Both the position numbers and the translations under genes were made by a program. Positions 39,824 to 49,600 of a DNA stretch of 64,000 nucleotides are shown piece by piece. Origin of the DNA: Ruixingdingia sedimenti (GTDB lineage: Bacteria; Pseudomonadota; Alphaproteobacteria; Rhodobacterales; Rhodobacteraceae); assembly GCF_031432425.1 (NCBI RefSeq), contig NZ_JAVKPH010000001.1, forward strand, positions 248,001-312,000, given 5' to 3'. The stretch's first letter is position 1. Every line of letters starts with the position of its first letter. The notes below the pieces were generated by a model, which saw only the letters and a program-made list of their open reading frames with translations, was not told the DNA's origin and did no database searches.

Positions 39824-40174
39824 CGCGCCCCCCGATCCGCCGTCTCGATTCTGTTGTGGCACAGGTGCTTTGTGTTGAAAAGCCCGCTGGTTGCCGGTCC
39901 CGTTTGCCCGGGCTGGAGTCGGGGCAGGCCCCGACCTGAGGGCCCGGCGGCAAAGGAGGTGACGCAGGCTTTGCTCTGTGCGGTACGGGGTACCTCCGGC
40001 CATGCCCCGCGGCGGCGGCACGAAAGGGCCGCCATCGTGGCCCAATCTCCGAGCGGGGCTCCGTCTCCGTTGGCGGAAGTCGGGGCGCCCCCCATGTTCG
40101 GGCGGAAGAAACGACGACAGTTCCCGCACCGAAGGGCGGGGTTTTCCCCGCCCTGGGCGCGGGCGGCGGGGCGG
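39824..40174. other. Upstream region of the pot-type operon, no gene seen
   Basis: 351 bases. It contains a GTCGGGGC/GCCCCGAC hairpin around 39920. No promoter boxes or known riboswitch were recognised; open frames crossing it look like GC-driven shadows. Confidence 0.45.
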
Positions 40175-40435
40175 TCAGCCCGCCACGATCTCCACCGCGA
40201 TCGCGCGGCGGCGCAGTTCGGCATAGAGCGCGGGCACCACGCGGCGCTGGTTCACCGCGCGCGACAGCGCCTCTTGCAGGCCGCGGTCGTCGGGGCGGGG
40301 GCCGGCCACGCGCCAGACCATGCGGCGCGCCACGCCGTCGTCATAGACGATCTCTGTCTCGCCCGACCGGCCCTGCCGAAGACCGAGGAAATCGGAAGCG
40401 CCGGTGGCGCTGTGGAAAGCGACTGCTCGTGCCAT
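40175..40435 (-). CDS. Conserved-looking small hypothetical protein
   Basis: 86 residues: MARAVAFHSATGASDFLGLR, then GRSGETEIVYDDGVARRMVW, and a helical end EALSRAVNQRRVVPALYAEL. No domain recognised; no signal peptide or membrane span. The composition is normal for a protein (balanced acidic and basic residues, no runs), which supports it being a gene. It lies after the rpsI terminator on the same strand. Ribosome site weak (AAGAGA). Confidence 0.55.
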   Translation of the reverse strand: MARAVAFHSATGASDFLGLRQGRSGETEIVYDDGVARRMVWRVAGPRPDDRGLQEALSRAVNQRRVVPALYAELRRRAIAVEIVAG

Positions 40436-40547
40436 GTGTCATGGTCTCTTGCCGTTGTCGGGGCAGGATGCGCCCCGCCCGCCGCCCGGTCAATCACGGC
40501 AGAAACAACAATGGCTTGCGAGTCTTTCTTGCCACAGCAGGCGAAGT

Positions 40548-40583
40548 GGCCGAAACGACAACGCGGCCCCGAAGGGGGCCGCG
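40548..40583 (-). terminator. Terminator of the rplM-rpsI operon
   Basis: CGCGGCCCC and GGGGCCGCG around GAAG, followed on the minus strand by TTGTCGTTTC. About 30 bases past the rpsI stop. Confidence 0.65.
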
Positions 40584-40610
40584 CTGCACGAAGATCGCCG
40601 GAAAGACGGA

Positions 40611-41117
40611 TCAGCGTTTGGAGAACTGGAAGCTCCGGCGCGCCTTGCGCTTGCCGTATTTCTTCCGTTCGACCACGCGGCTGTCGCGGGTCAGGAAGCC
40701 CGCGGCCTTGAGCGCGCCGCGCAGCGAGGGTTCGTAGAGTTGCAGCGCCTTCGAGATGCCGTGCTTGACCGCACCGGCCTGACCCGACAGGCCGCCGCCG
40801 GCGACGGTCGCCATCACGTCGAACTGGCCCTCGACGCCCGCAACCTGGAAGGGCTGGCGCAGGATCATCTGCAACACCGGGCGGGCGAAGTATTTCGTAT
40901 AGTCGATATACTCGCCCTTGTTGTTGCGGATCAGGAACTTGCCCGAACCCGGCTTGACCCAGACGCGGGCGACCGCATCCTTGCGCTTGCCGGTGGCATA
41001 GCTGCGGCCGAGCGCGTCGCGCACGGGTTCGCGGGGCGCGGCAGCGGCTTCCACCGCGGCGGGGGTGGAGGCGACGGCGGCCTTCAGGTCGTCGAGCGAT
41101 TTGATGTCAGCGGCCAT
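40611..41117 (-). CDS. rpsI: 30S ribosomal protein S9
   Basis: 168 residues. The alphaproteobacterial N-terminal extension (about 38 residues, alanine-rich) is followed by YATGKRKDAVARVWVKPGSG and the basic tail KKYGKRKARRSFQFSKR ending in SKR, which reaches the P-site tRNA in the 30S subunit. Second gene of the rplM-rpsI operon, four bases after rplM. Confidence 0.98.
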   Translation of the reverse strand: MAADIKSLDDLKAAVASTPAAVEAAAAPREPVRDALGRSYATGKRKDAVARVWVKPGSGKFLIRNNKGEYIDYTKYFARPVLQMILRQPFQVAGVEGQFDVMATVAGGGLSGQAGAVKHGISKALQLYEPSLRGALKAAGFLTRDSRVVERKKYGKRKARRSFQFSKR

Positions 41118-41121
41118 GGTT

Positions 41122-41586
41122 TCACGCGCTCCGGGTATTCTTCGGGTTCAGCGCCTTGACGTCGAGGACGGTCGGCTGCTGCGCTTCGTGCGGATGTTCG
41201 GCCCCGGCGTAGACGCGCAGGTTGGTCATCTGCTGGCGGCCCAGGCGGTTGCGGGTGATCATGCGTTCGACGGCCTTGATCACCACGCGCTCGGGGTGGT
41301 TGCCTTCCAGCACCTGACGCGCGGTGCGGAACTTGATCCCGCCCGGGTGGCCGGTGTGCCAGTAGTAACGCTTGTCCTCGCGCTTGTTGCCGGTCATCTG
41401 CACCTTGTCGGCGTTGATGACGATCACGTTGTCGCCCATGTCCATGTGCGGGGTGAAGGTCGGCTTGTTCTTGCCGCGCAGGATATTGGCGACGATCGTG
41501 GCGAGGCGGCCCAGAACCACGCCCTCGGCGTCGATCAGGATCCACTTCTTCTCGATGTCCGCCGGGGTAGCGGTAAAGGTCTTCAT
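41122..41586 (-). CDS. rplM: 50S ribosomal protein L13
   Basis: 154 residues from MKTFTATPADIEKKW, typical for this family in Rhodobacteraceae. GRLATIVANILRGKNKPTFT and YYWHTGHPGGIKFRTA are standard L13 segments; here the end is PTVLDVKALNPKNTRSA. A second ATG four codons upstream (MEPP) is less likely by family length, though neither has a strong ribosome site. First gene of the operon. Confidence 0.97.
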   Translation of the reverse strand: MKTFTATPADIEKKWILIDAEGVVLGRLATIVANILRGKNKPTFTPHMDMGDNVIVINADKVQMTGNKREDKRYYWHTGHPGGIKFRTARQVLEGNHPERVVIKAVERMITRNRLGRQQMTNLRVYAGAEHPHEAQQPTVLDVKALNPKNTRSA

Positions 41587-41674
41587 CGGAGGTTCCATTT
41601 GCTGGACGGGCCGGGGGATGCCCGGCCTTCGGATGGTGGGTGTATCGCCGGAACGCTGGTGCGGGTCAAGGCGG

Positions 41675-41730
41675 GAAAGGGGAATTTAATCGTTTTGGAT
41701 CAATTGGTTAAAAAATAGGTATCATGCTAC
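41675..41730 (-). promoter_or_regulatory. AT-rich promoter region of rplM-rpsI
   Basis: A short AT-rich island in GC-rich DNA about 90-145 bases upstream of rplM. On the minus strand it reads TTTTTTAACC, then TTGATCC and GATTAAATT. This fits a housekeeping promoter, but the exact -35/-10 pair is uncertain. Confidence 0.45.
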
Positions 41731-41756
41731 CCCAAGAGGGAAACGCGGAATCGCTT

Positions 41757-41990
41757 GCTGCGCCCACCGTCTGGCTGGCGAAGGCGCGTGCCTTCGCCAT
41801 CGCGATGCAGATAGCGTTGCCCCGGCCGGGGGCCCGAAGCCCCCGGCCAGCGCCCGCCCCGCCCATGGCGGGCGCTTCTCGCCCGCCGGGGCAGGCGCTG
41901 GCCTCTCGGTTTTAGGGCGTCATGGTTTCCAGTGGCACCGCCGCGCGACGGGCGGGGGAAACGCGGTGCGTTTCCTGATCCCGCCCGGCC
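41757..41990 (-). repeat. Dispersed repeat family 1, copy B
   Basis: Inverse orientation to copies A and D. Begins with GGCGAAGGCGCGTGCCTTCG and ends with GGGGAAACGCGGTGCGTTTC. The inner CCGGGGGCC/GGCCCCCGG-like stem and CCATGGCGGGCGC are shared with copy D. Most of the gap 41587-42019 is this element plus the rplM promoter. Confidence 0.8.
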
Positions 41991-42019
41991 CGGGCGGTGG
42001 TGCAATCGCCCCGTCAGTC

Positions 42020-43186
42020 CTACGCCGCCGGCATCCGCGCCTCGACCATGCCGGCGAACCACGAACAGCCCGCCGGGATCGCCTCGTCGTTGAAGTCGTA
42101 GGCGGGGTGGTGCACGCCCGCGGTATCGCAGTTGCCCATCAGGATATAGGCGCCCGGCCGGGCTTCCAGCATATAGGCGAAATCCTCGCCGCCCATGACC
42201 GGGGGCGCCTCCTCGACCGGAACGCCCGACACCTCTGCCGCCACCGCGGCGGCGTGGCGGGTCTCGGCGGCGTGGTTCGCCATCACCGGATAGCCGCGGT
42301 GGAAATCCACCTTCGCCGCGGCGCCGAAGGCGGCGGCGGTATGTTCGGCGATGGCGTGCAGCCGCGCCTCCGCCAGCGCGCGCACATCGGCCTCCAGCGT
42401 GCGGATGGTGCCGCGCAGCCGCACCGTCTGGGGGATGACGTTAAAGGCCTCGGATTCCGTGCGGAAGGCGGTGACGGAAACAACCAGGCTTTTCAGCGGA
42501 TCCACATTGCGCGACGCGATGGTCTGCAAGGCCAGCACCAGTTGCGCCCCCGCCACCGTGGGGTCCACCACCTCATGCGGCTTGGCGGCATGGCCGCCCC
42601 TGCCGGTGATCTCGATGCCGAACTGGTCGGTCGCGGCGAAGAAGGGGCCGGGGCGGATGGCGAAACGGCCCACCGGCAGGCCGGGCCAGTTGTGCATGCC
42701 ATAAACTTCCTGGATCCCCCACCGGTCCATCAGCCCGTCCTCGCACATCACCCGCCCGCCGCCGCCGCCTTCCTCGGCCGGCTGGAAGATCACCACCGCG
42801 GTGCCGTCGAAATTCCGGGTCTCGGCCAGGTATTTCGCGGCACCGAGCAGCATCGCGCTATGCCCGTCATGGCCGCAGGCATGCATCCGCCCGGGCACCT
42901 TGCTGGCATGGGGGGCGCCGGTCGCCTCGATGATCGGCAGGGCGTCCATGTCGGCGCGCAGGCCCACCACGCGGCCCGCGCTGTCCGACCGGCCCCGGAT
43001 CACGCCCACCACCCCGGTGCGCCCGATCCCCTCGACCACCTCGTCGCAGCCGAAGGCGCGCAGCCGTTCGGCCACCAGTCCGGCGGTGCGGTGGACCTCG
43101 AACATCAGCTCGGGGTTTTCGTGGAAATCCCGCCGCCAGGCGATGATTTCGGGCAGCAGTTCGGCAAAGCGGTTCCGGGCGGGCAT
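42020..43186 (-). CDS. M20-family amidohydrolase (hippurate hydrolase-like)
   Basis: 388 residues. Metal ligands in HACGHDGH and the catalytic glutamate pair in FQPAEEGGGG; VMGGEDFAYM and VHHPAYDFND near the end complete the dinuclear site of M20D peptidases/amidohydrolases. A dimerisation domain is inserted at about 180-290 (ITGRGGHAAKPH). Family members cleave N-acyl amino acids, indole-acetyl amides or hippurate; the substrate here is open. Start after AGGAG. Confidence 0.9.
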   Translation of the reverse strand: MPARNRFAELLPEIIAWRRDFHENPELMFEVHRTAGLVAERLRAFGCDEVVEGIGRTGVVGVIRGRSDSAGRVVGLRADMDALPIIEATGAPHASKVPGRMHACGHDGHSAMLLGAAKYLAETRNFDGTAVVIFQPAEEGGGGGRVMCEDGLMDRWGIQEVYGMHNWPGLPVGRFAIRPGPFFAATDQFGIEITGRGGHAAKPHEVVDPTVAGAQLVLALQTIASRNVDPLKSLVVSVTAFRTESEAFNVIPQTVRLRGTIRTLEADVRALAEARLHAIAEHTAAAFGAAAKVDFHRGYPVMANHAAETRHAAAVAAEVSGVPVEEAPPVMGGEDFAYMLEARPGAYILMGNCDTAGVHHPAYDFNDEAIPAGCSWFAGMVEARMPAA

Positions 43187-43342
43187 CGGGGGCTCCTGTC
43201 GCGATGCCCCCGATGGTGGCCGATGGAGGCCACGCGCGCAAGCCCCGGGGCCCCCGGGGGACGGAGGGGGGATTGCGGGTTCCCCTGCCCGGCCGCTTGC
43301 GCTAAGGGCAGGACGAACCCGACACCCCGGACGGAGGGCGCC

Positions 43343-43762
43343 ATGACCGACAGCATTCTCGCCCGCTGCGAGGCCAAGGGCCTGCGGATCACCGGCCAGC
43401 GCCGCACCATCGCCCGCGTCATCGGCGCGGCGGACGACCACCCGGATGTGGCGACGCTGCACGCCCGCGCCGCGGCGATCGACCCGCGCATCTCCATCGC
43501 CACCGTCTACCGCACGGTGAAACTGTTCGAGGAGGCGGGGATCCTCGACCGGCTGGAATTCGGCGACGGCCGCGCGCGGTACGAGGACAAGCTGCGCGAA
43601 CACCACGACCACCTGATCGACCTCGCCACCGGCGAGGTGATCGAATTCGTCGACCCCGAGATCGAGGCCCTGCAGGACCGCATCGCCGCCCGGCTCGGCT
43701 ACCGGCTGGAGGGCCACCGGCTGGAACTCTACGGCACCCGCCTGCCCCGCCCCAAGGGCTGA
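43343..43762 (+). CDS. Fur-family metalloregulator (Fur/Mur-like)
   Basis: 139 residues. Winged helix with ATVYRTVKLFEEAGI as recognition region; metal site EHHDHLIDLATGEVIEF. Alphaproteobacterial proteins of this type respond to iron or, as Mur, to manganese; sequence alone does not decide. No zinc Cys-x2-Cys pair is present, as common in alphaproteobacterial Fur/Mur. ATG after GGAGGG. Divergent from the amidohydrolase gene; followed by two repeat elements. Confidence 0.88.
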   Translation: MTDSILARCEAKGLRITGQRRTIARVIGAADDHPDVATLHARAAAIDPRISIATVYRTVKLFEEAGILDRLEFGDGRARYEDKLREHHDHLIDLATGEVIEFVDPEIEALQDRIAARLGYRLEGHRLELYGTRLPRPKG

Positions 43763-43801
43763 GCCCCCGCCCGGCCGCCGCCCCGGCGCCGGCCGGCGCA
43801 T

Positions 43802-43899
43802 GCCTCCGGCGGGAGTATTTCGGAAAAGGTGAAACGCCGCGCCCCCTTCGAAAAACCGCGCGCCCCTTCAGGCTGGACTTGAATATCCCCGCCGGAGGC
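43802..43899. repeat. Intergenic inverted-repeat element, family 2, copy 5
   Basis: GCCTCCGGCGGGAGTATTT pairs with AATATCCCCGCCGGAGGC; spacer of about 60 bases. Lies directly after the Fur-family gene. Confidence 0.6.
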
Positions 43900-43965
43900 T
43901 ACTGCCCTTCCCCCCCCCCGCCACCGCCGGGCGGAATGCCGGACCGCATCCCCGGCCGCAGGGTG

Positions 43966-44057
43966 GGCGGGCGTATTCATGGCAAGATGAAGCCGCACGG
44001 CCTTCACCGGAAAGCGGCCCCGTCCATTTTCTGTCCATAAATATCCCCGCCGGAGGC
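43966..44057. repeat. Intergenic inverted-repeat element, family 2, copy 6
   Basis: GGGCGGGCGTATTCATGGCA at the left, CCATTTTCTGTCC and AAATATCCCCGCCGGAGGC at the right. In tandem with copy 5, together filling most of the 391-base gap before the EamA transporter gene. Confidence 0.55.
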
Positions 44058-44153
44058 TCCCGCCCCCTCCACCCGCGCGGCGGCGGGGATCCTCCCTTCC
44101 CCTTGCCGCCAAGGCGGGCTAAGCCGCGCAGGGAACCGGGAAAGGGCTGGCCG

Positions 44154-45035
44154 ATGGAAAACCTGCGCGGCGCGATGCTGATGGTGATTTCGATGGCCGG
44201 TTTCGCGCTGGAGGATCTGGCGATCAAGATCCTCGCCCGCACGATGCCGCCGGGGCAGATCATCGTGCTTCTGGGCCTTTGCGGGGCCCTCGGCTTTTCG
44301 CTGCTGGCGCGGGCGCAACGCGCGCCGGTCTTCAGCCCGGCCTTCCTCGCCCGCCCGGTGGTGCTGCGCAATCTGGGCGAGATGGTCGGCACGATGGCGA
44401 TGGTCATGGCGCTGGCGCTGGTGCCGCTGTCGCTCGCCTCGGCGATCCTGCAGGGGCTGCCGCTGATGGTGACGCTCGGCGCGGCGCTGTTTCTGGGCGA
44501 ACAGGTGGGCTGGCGGCGCTGGACGGCGATCGCATTCGGCTTTGCGGGCATGCTGCTGATCCTGCGGCCCTTCGGCGCCGGGTTCGACCCCAATGCACTC
44601 TGGGCCGTGGTCACGGTGGTGGCGCTGGCGATGCGCGATGTCGCCACGCGGCGCGTGGTGCGGGGGACAAGCTCGGTCCAGCTGGCCGTCTGGGGCTTTG
44701 CCGCCATCGTGCCGGCAGGGGTGGTGATGACGGCGATGCAGGGCGGGCCGGTGATGCCCACCGCCGCCGGGATCGGCCTGATCGCGGTCACGGTCGGCTT
44801 CGGCATGGCGGCCTACTGGTGCCTGACCTCGGCCAACCGGCTCGGCGACATCGCCTTCATCGCGCCCTTCCGCTATTCGCGGCTGATCTTCGCCATCGCG
44901 CTCGGCGTGCTGGTGCTGCACGAGGATCTGGACGCGCCGATGCTGGCGGGGGCGGGGCTGATCATCGGCTCGGGCCTCTATTCGCTCTGGCGCGAACGCC
45001 GCCGCACCCTTTCCTCGGCCCGCGCGAGCCGCTAA
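44154..45035 (+). CDS. EamA/DMT-family transporter
   Basis: 293 residues with about ten hydrophobic spans in two homologous halves, as in drug/metabolite exporters. The first half contains LASAILQGLPLMVTLGAALF, the second LGDIAFIAPFRYSRLIFAIA, both matching the EamA pattern. Start ATG of MENLRGAML after GGGAAAGGG; upstream frame lacks support. Direction and substrate unknown. Lies 34 bases before eno. Confidence 0.88.
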   Translation: MENLRGAMLMVISMAGFALEDLAIKILARTMPPGQIIVLLGLCGALGFSLLARAQRAPVFSPAFLARPVVLRNLGEMVGTMAMVMALALVPLSLASAILQGLPLMVTLGAALFLGEQVGWRRWTAIAFGFAGMLLILRPFGAGFDPNALWAVVTVVALAMRDVATRRVVRGTSSVQLAVWGFAAIVPAGVVMTAMQGGPVMPTAAGIGLIAVTVGFGMAAYWCLTSANRLGDIAFIAPFRYSRLIFAIALGVLVLHEDLDAPMLAGAGLIIGSGLYSLWRERRRTLSSARASR

Positions 45036-45069
45036 GAGAACCGCGACCCGCCCCACGCAGGAGAACCCC

Positions 45070-46347
45070 ATGACCACCATCATCGACATCCACGCGCGCG
45101 AGATCCTCGACAGCCGCGGCAACCCGACCGTCGAGGTCGACGTGGCGCTGGAGGACGGCAGCTTCGGCCGCGCCGCGGTGCCCTCGGGCGCCTCCACCGG
45201 CGCACACGAGGCGGTGGAACGGCGCGACGGCGACAAGACCCGCTACCTCGGCAAGGGCGTGCTCGAGGCGGTGGCCGCCGTCAACGGCGAGATCGCCGAG
45301 GCGCTGGTGGGCTTCGACGCGACCGAACAGGTCGCCATCGACCGCGCGATGATCGAGATCGACGGGACCGCGAACAAGGGGCGGCTCGGCGCCAACGCGA
45401 TCCTCGGCGTGTCGCTGGCCGTCGCCAAGGCCGCGGCGGATGCGACGGGCCAGCCCCTTTACCGCTATGTCGGCGGCACCTCGGCGCGCGTCCTGCCGGT
45501 GCCGATGATGAACATCATCAACGGCGGCGAACATGCCGACAACCCGATCGACATCCAGGAATTCATGATCATGCCGGTCGCCGCCGCGAATATCGGCGAG
45601 GCGGTGCGCATGGGCGCCGAGGTGTTCCACACGCTGAAGAAGGAACTGTCGGCCGCGGGCCTCGCCACCGGCGTCGGCGACGAGGGCGGCTTCGCCCCCA
45701 ACCTCTCCTCGACCCGCGCGGCGCTCGACTTCATCCTGAAGGCGATCGAAAAGGCCGGCTACCGCCCCGGCGACGACATCCACCTCGCGCTCGACTGCGC
45801 CTCGACCGAATATTTCAAGGGCGGGAAATACGAGATGGCGGGCGAGGGCCTGTCGCTCACCTCGGCCGAGAACGTGGACTATCTGGCGAAACTCTGCGCC
45901 GATTATCCCATCATCTCGATCGAGGACGGCTGCGCCGAGGACGACTGGGAGGGCTGGAAGCTGCTGACCGACGCGCTCGGCGCCAGGGTGCAGCTGGTGG
46001 GCGACGACCTCTTCGTCACCAACCCGGCACGCCTGTCGCAGGGCATCGCGAAGGGCGTGGCGAACTCCATGCTGGTGAAGGTGAACCAGATCGGAACGCT
46101 GACCGAAACGCTGCAGGCCGTGGATATGGCCCACCGCGCGCGCTACACCAATGTGATGAGCCACCGGTCGGGCGAAACCGAGGACAGCACCATCGCCGAT
46201 CTGGCGGTGGCGACGAACTGCGGCCAGATCAAGACCGGCTCGCTTGCGCGGTCCGACCGGCTGGCGAAATACAACCAGCTGATCCGTATCGAGGAAATGC
46301 TCGGCGACATCGCCGAATACGCGGGCCGTTCGATCCTGCGCGGCTGA
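45070..46347 (+). CDS. eno: Enolase
   Basis: 425 residues, full length. PSGASTGAHEA (phosphoenolpyruvate loop), metal ligands in LALDCAST, SIEDGC and VGDDLFVTN, catalytic lysine in MLVKVNQIGTLTE and SHRSGETEDS. Converts 2-phosphoglycerate to phosphoenolpyruvate in glycolysis and gluconeogenesis. Good ribosome site (GGAG). Followed by a hairpin terminator. Confidence 0.98.
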   Translation: MTTIIDIHAREILDSRGNPTVEVDVALEDGSFGRAAVPSGASTGAHEAVERRDGDKTRYLGKGVLEAVAAVNGEIAEALVGFDATEQVAIDRAMIEIDGTANKGRLGANAILGVSLAVAKAAADATGQPLYRYVGGTSARVLPVPMMNIINGGEHADNPIDIQEFMIMPVAAANIGEAVRMGAEVFHTLKKELSAAGLATGVGDEGGFAPNLSSTRAALDFILKAIEKAGYRPGDDIHLALDCASTEYFKGGKYEMAGEGLSLTSAENVDYLAKLCADYPIISIEDGCAEDDWEGWKLLTDALGARVQLVGDDLFVTNPARLSQGIAKGVANSMLVKVNQIGTLTETLQAVDMAHRARYTNVMSHRSGETEDSTIADLAVATNCGQIKTGSLARSDRLAKYNQLIRIEEMLGDIAEYAGRSILRG

Positions 46348-46361
46348 GACGGCACGGGCGC

Positions 46362-46388
46362 AAGAAGGGGGCATTCTGCCCCCTCTTG
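46362..46388 (+). terminator. Hairpin terminator after eno
   Basis: AGGGGGCA and TGCCCCCT around a three-base loop, then CTTGG. T-run short, so termination may be helped by the following repeat element. Confidence 0.6.
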
Positions 46389-46404
46389 GCTGCGCCAATT
46401 CACC

Positions 46405-46590
46405 CCCTGAGGATATTTTCAGACAGAAAGTGAAGGCGCGGTTTTTTTAACCCGAAGTTAACCGCGCTTGGCGAAGCTGATCCTGCGGTACAGGCGGGGA
46501 CGCCGATGACCGCGACAGGAAGTGGCGCCCCGTTCCGGTGATGGAGCGGGGCGTTTCCACTTTCTGTCCCCAAATATCCCCGCCGGAGGC
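46405..46590. repeat. Intergenic inverted-repeat element, family 2, copy 7, with a CtrA-box-like insert
   Basis: GAGGATATTTTCAGACAG and GAAAGTGAAG at the left, CACTTTCTGTCCCC and AAATATCCCCGCCGGAGGC at the right. The spacer is about twice as long as in other copies and holds TTAA-N7-TTAAC and an 8-base stem. Lies between converging eno and mfd. Confidence 0.5.
46447..46462. promoter_or_regulatory. CtrA-type box TTAA-N7-TTAAC
   Basis: Matches the consensus of the alphaproteobacterial cell-cycle/motility regulator CtrA exactly (TTAA, seven bases, TTAAC). It is embedded in a GCGCGGTT/AACCGCGC stem between converging genes, so no obvious target gene follows; an 11-codon frame starts at 46506. 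May be coincidental. Confidence 0.35.
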
Positions 46591-46647
46591 CCCCCACCCA
46601 TCCCCAGGCCCCGCCAACAGAACGGGCGGCCAGGCCCCGTCACCGGG

Positions 46648-46693
46648 CCGCGGCAGCGCCGGCGAGGGGGGCTCGATGCCCCCCGAGGCGGCG
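46648..46693. repeat. Exact 46 bp repeat, copy 1
   Basis: Identical to 52086-52131. It contains a GGGGGGC/GCCCCCC hairpin around TCGAT and ends directly at the mfd stop codon, so it could serve as a terminator for mfd. Confidence 0.7.
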
Positions 46694-49600
46694 TCAGGGC
46701 CTGCGCGGGGCGGGTTTCGCCCCCGCGGCCTTTTCCGCCAGCGCGCGGGCCAGCGCGAAGGCGCCCTTGATGCGCTCGGCCTCGGTGGTCCAGTCGCGGG
46801 TCAGCACGATCCGGTTGTCCTTCACCTTCGCCGCGCCGCCTTCGCCTTGCAGGAATTCCACCAGCCCGGCGGGGTTGGCGAAGCGGTCGCCGTGGAACTG
46901 CACCGTCGCCCCCCTGGGCCCGCCGTCCAGCCGCGCGATTCCTGCGCGCTTGCACATCGCCTTGATGCGCATGATCAGCAAAAGCGTGTTCACCTCGCGC
47001 GGCAGCGGGCCGAAGCGGTCGATCAGTTCGGCGGCGAAGCCTTCCAGTTCCACCTTGGTGGTCAGGTTCGACAGCCGCCGGTACAGCCCCAACCGCACGT
47101 CCAGATCGGGCACATAGCCCTCGGGGATCATCACCGGCACGCCGAGGTTGATCTGCGGCGACCAGTCGTGGTCGGATTCGGCCGGGCCTTCCAGCTCGCC
47201 CGCCTTGATGCGCGCGATCGTCTCTTCCAGCATCTGCTGGTAAAGTTCGTAGCCCACTTCCTTGATATGGCCCGATTGTTCCTCGCCCAGAAGATTGCCC
47301 GCCCCGCGCTGTTCCAGATCGTGGCTGGCGAGGTTGAACCCCGCGCCGAGCGAATCGAGGCTCGCCAGCAATTCCAGCCGCCGCTTCGCCTGCGGGGTCA
47401 ACGGCGCGCGGGGTTTCGTCGTCAGGTAGCAATAGGCCCGCGTCTTGGCCCGGCCCACCCGGCCGCGGATCTGGTAAAGCTGGCTGAGCCCGAACATGTC
47501 CGCCCGGTGCACGATCATCGTGTTCGCGGTGGGGATGTCGAGGCCGGATTCCACGATGGTCGTGGCCAGCAGCACATCGTATTTGCCGTCGTAGAAGGCG
47601 TTCATGCGTTCGTCCAGATCGCCCGCCGCCAGTTGGCCATGGGCGACGACGAAGCTGACCTCGGGCACCTCGCGGCGCAGGAAATCCTCGATATCGGGGA
47701 TGTCGGACACGCGGGGAACGACGAAGAACGACTGCCCGCCGCGATAGCGTTCGCGCAGCAGCGCCTCGCGGATCGTCACGGTGTCGAATTCCGAAACGTA
47801 GGTTCGTATTGCCAGCCGGTCCACCGGCGGGGTGGCGATGATCGACAGATCCCGCACCCCGGACAGCGACAGTTGCAGCGTGCGGGGGATCGGCGTCGCG
47901 GTCAGCGTCAGGACGTGGACGTCCGAGCGCATTTCCTTCAGCCGCTCCTTATGCGAAACGCCGAAATGCTGTTCTTCGTCAATGACGAGCAGGCCGAGGT
48001 TGCGAAACTTCACCGCCTTGGCCAGCAACGCATGGGTGCCGACGCAGATGTCCACCGTACCGTCCGCCAGCCCGGCACGGGTCGCCGCGGCCTCCTTGGC
48101 GGATACAAAGCGCGACAGCGGGCGCACCACCAGCGGGAAACCGCGGAAGCGTTCGGAAAAGCTGCGGTAATGCTGGCGCGCCAGCAGCGTCGTGGGCGCG
48201 ATCACCGCCACCTGCAACCCCGACAGCGCCGCGACGAAGGCCGCGCGCATCGCCACCTCGGTCTTGCCGAAGCCCACGTCGCCCACGACCAGCCGGTCCA
48301 TCGGCACGCCCTGTTCCATATCGTCCAGCACCGCACCGATGGCGGTCAGCTGGTCATCGGTTTCCACATAGGGAAAGCGGGCGCAGAAGGCATCCCACAG
48401 GCCCTCGGGCGGCACCAGCACGGGGGCGGACCGCAACTGCCGTTCCGCCGCGACGCGCATCAGGCGGTCCGCGATCTCGCGGATGCGTTCCTTCATCCGC
48501 GCCTTTTTCGCCTGCCACGCCCCGCCGCCGAGCTTGTCCAGAAGGCCCTCTTCGTGGCCATAGCGGCTGAGCAGTTCGATATTCTCGACCGGCAGGTAAA
48601 GCCGGTCGCCCCCGGCATATTCCAGCGCCACGCAGTCATGCGGCGCGCCGAGCGCGGTGATCGTCTCCAGCCCCTTGAAGCGGCCGATGCCGTGTTCGAT
48701 ATGCACCACCAGATCGCCCGGCGTCAGGGCGGTGGTTTCGGTCAGGAAGTTCTCCGCCCGCTTCTTGCGCCGCGCGCGGCTGACCAGACGGTCGCCCAGG
48801 ATGTCCTGTTCGGAAATGACCGTCAGCCCCGGTGCCTCGAACCCCTGTTCGAGCGGCCAGACAGCCAGCGCCAGCGCGCCCTTGCCATCCGGCAGGTCGC
48901 GGGCATCCGCGATGTCGCGCGCGCCGCGCACGCCCTGATCGGCGATCAGCCCCGCCATCCGGTCGCGCGCGCCCTCGGAAAAGAACGCCAGCACCACCTG
49001 CGAAAGTTCGAGCCGTTTCTGAAGATGGTCGCGCAAGGCCCCGAAAAGATCCAGCTTTTCGTTCTGCCGTTCCGGCGCGAAATTGCGCCCCAACCGGCCG
49101 CCCGCATCCAGCACCCCCGGCCCCGGCGGCTGCGGCGCGGGGCTGAACTGCATCACCCGCCGCCCGGCCAGCGCCGCCGACCATGCCGCATCGTCCAGAT
49201 AGAGCAGCCCCGGCGGGCAGGGTTTGTACACCGTGTCGATGCGCCCCTTGGCCGCCATCGCCTCGCGCCGGGCATCGTACTGGTCGGCCACGCCGTCCCA
49301 CCGGGCCAGCCGCGCGGCATCCACCGCGTCGTCCAGCGTCACCGTGGCTTCGGGCAGGTAGTCGAACAGCGTTTCCAGCCGTTCGTGAAAGAACGGCAGC
49401 CAGTGTTCCATCCCCGCCTGTTTGCGCCCGGCGCTGACGGCCTCGTACAGCGGATCGTCGGACCCGCCGGCGCCGAATTCGATGCGATAGTTCTGGCGGA
49501 ACCGGGTGATGGCGGCTTCGTCCAGCATCACCTCGGACACCGGGGCGAGGTCGATGGAGGTCAGCTTTTCCGTAGTGCGCTGCGTTTCCGGGTCGAACCG

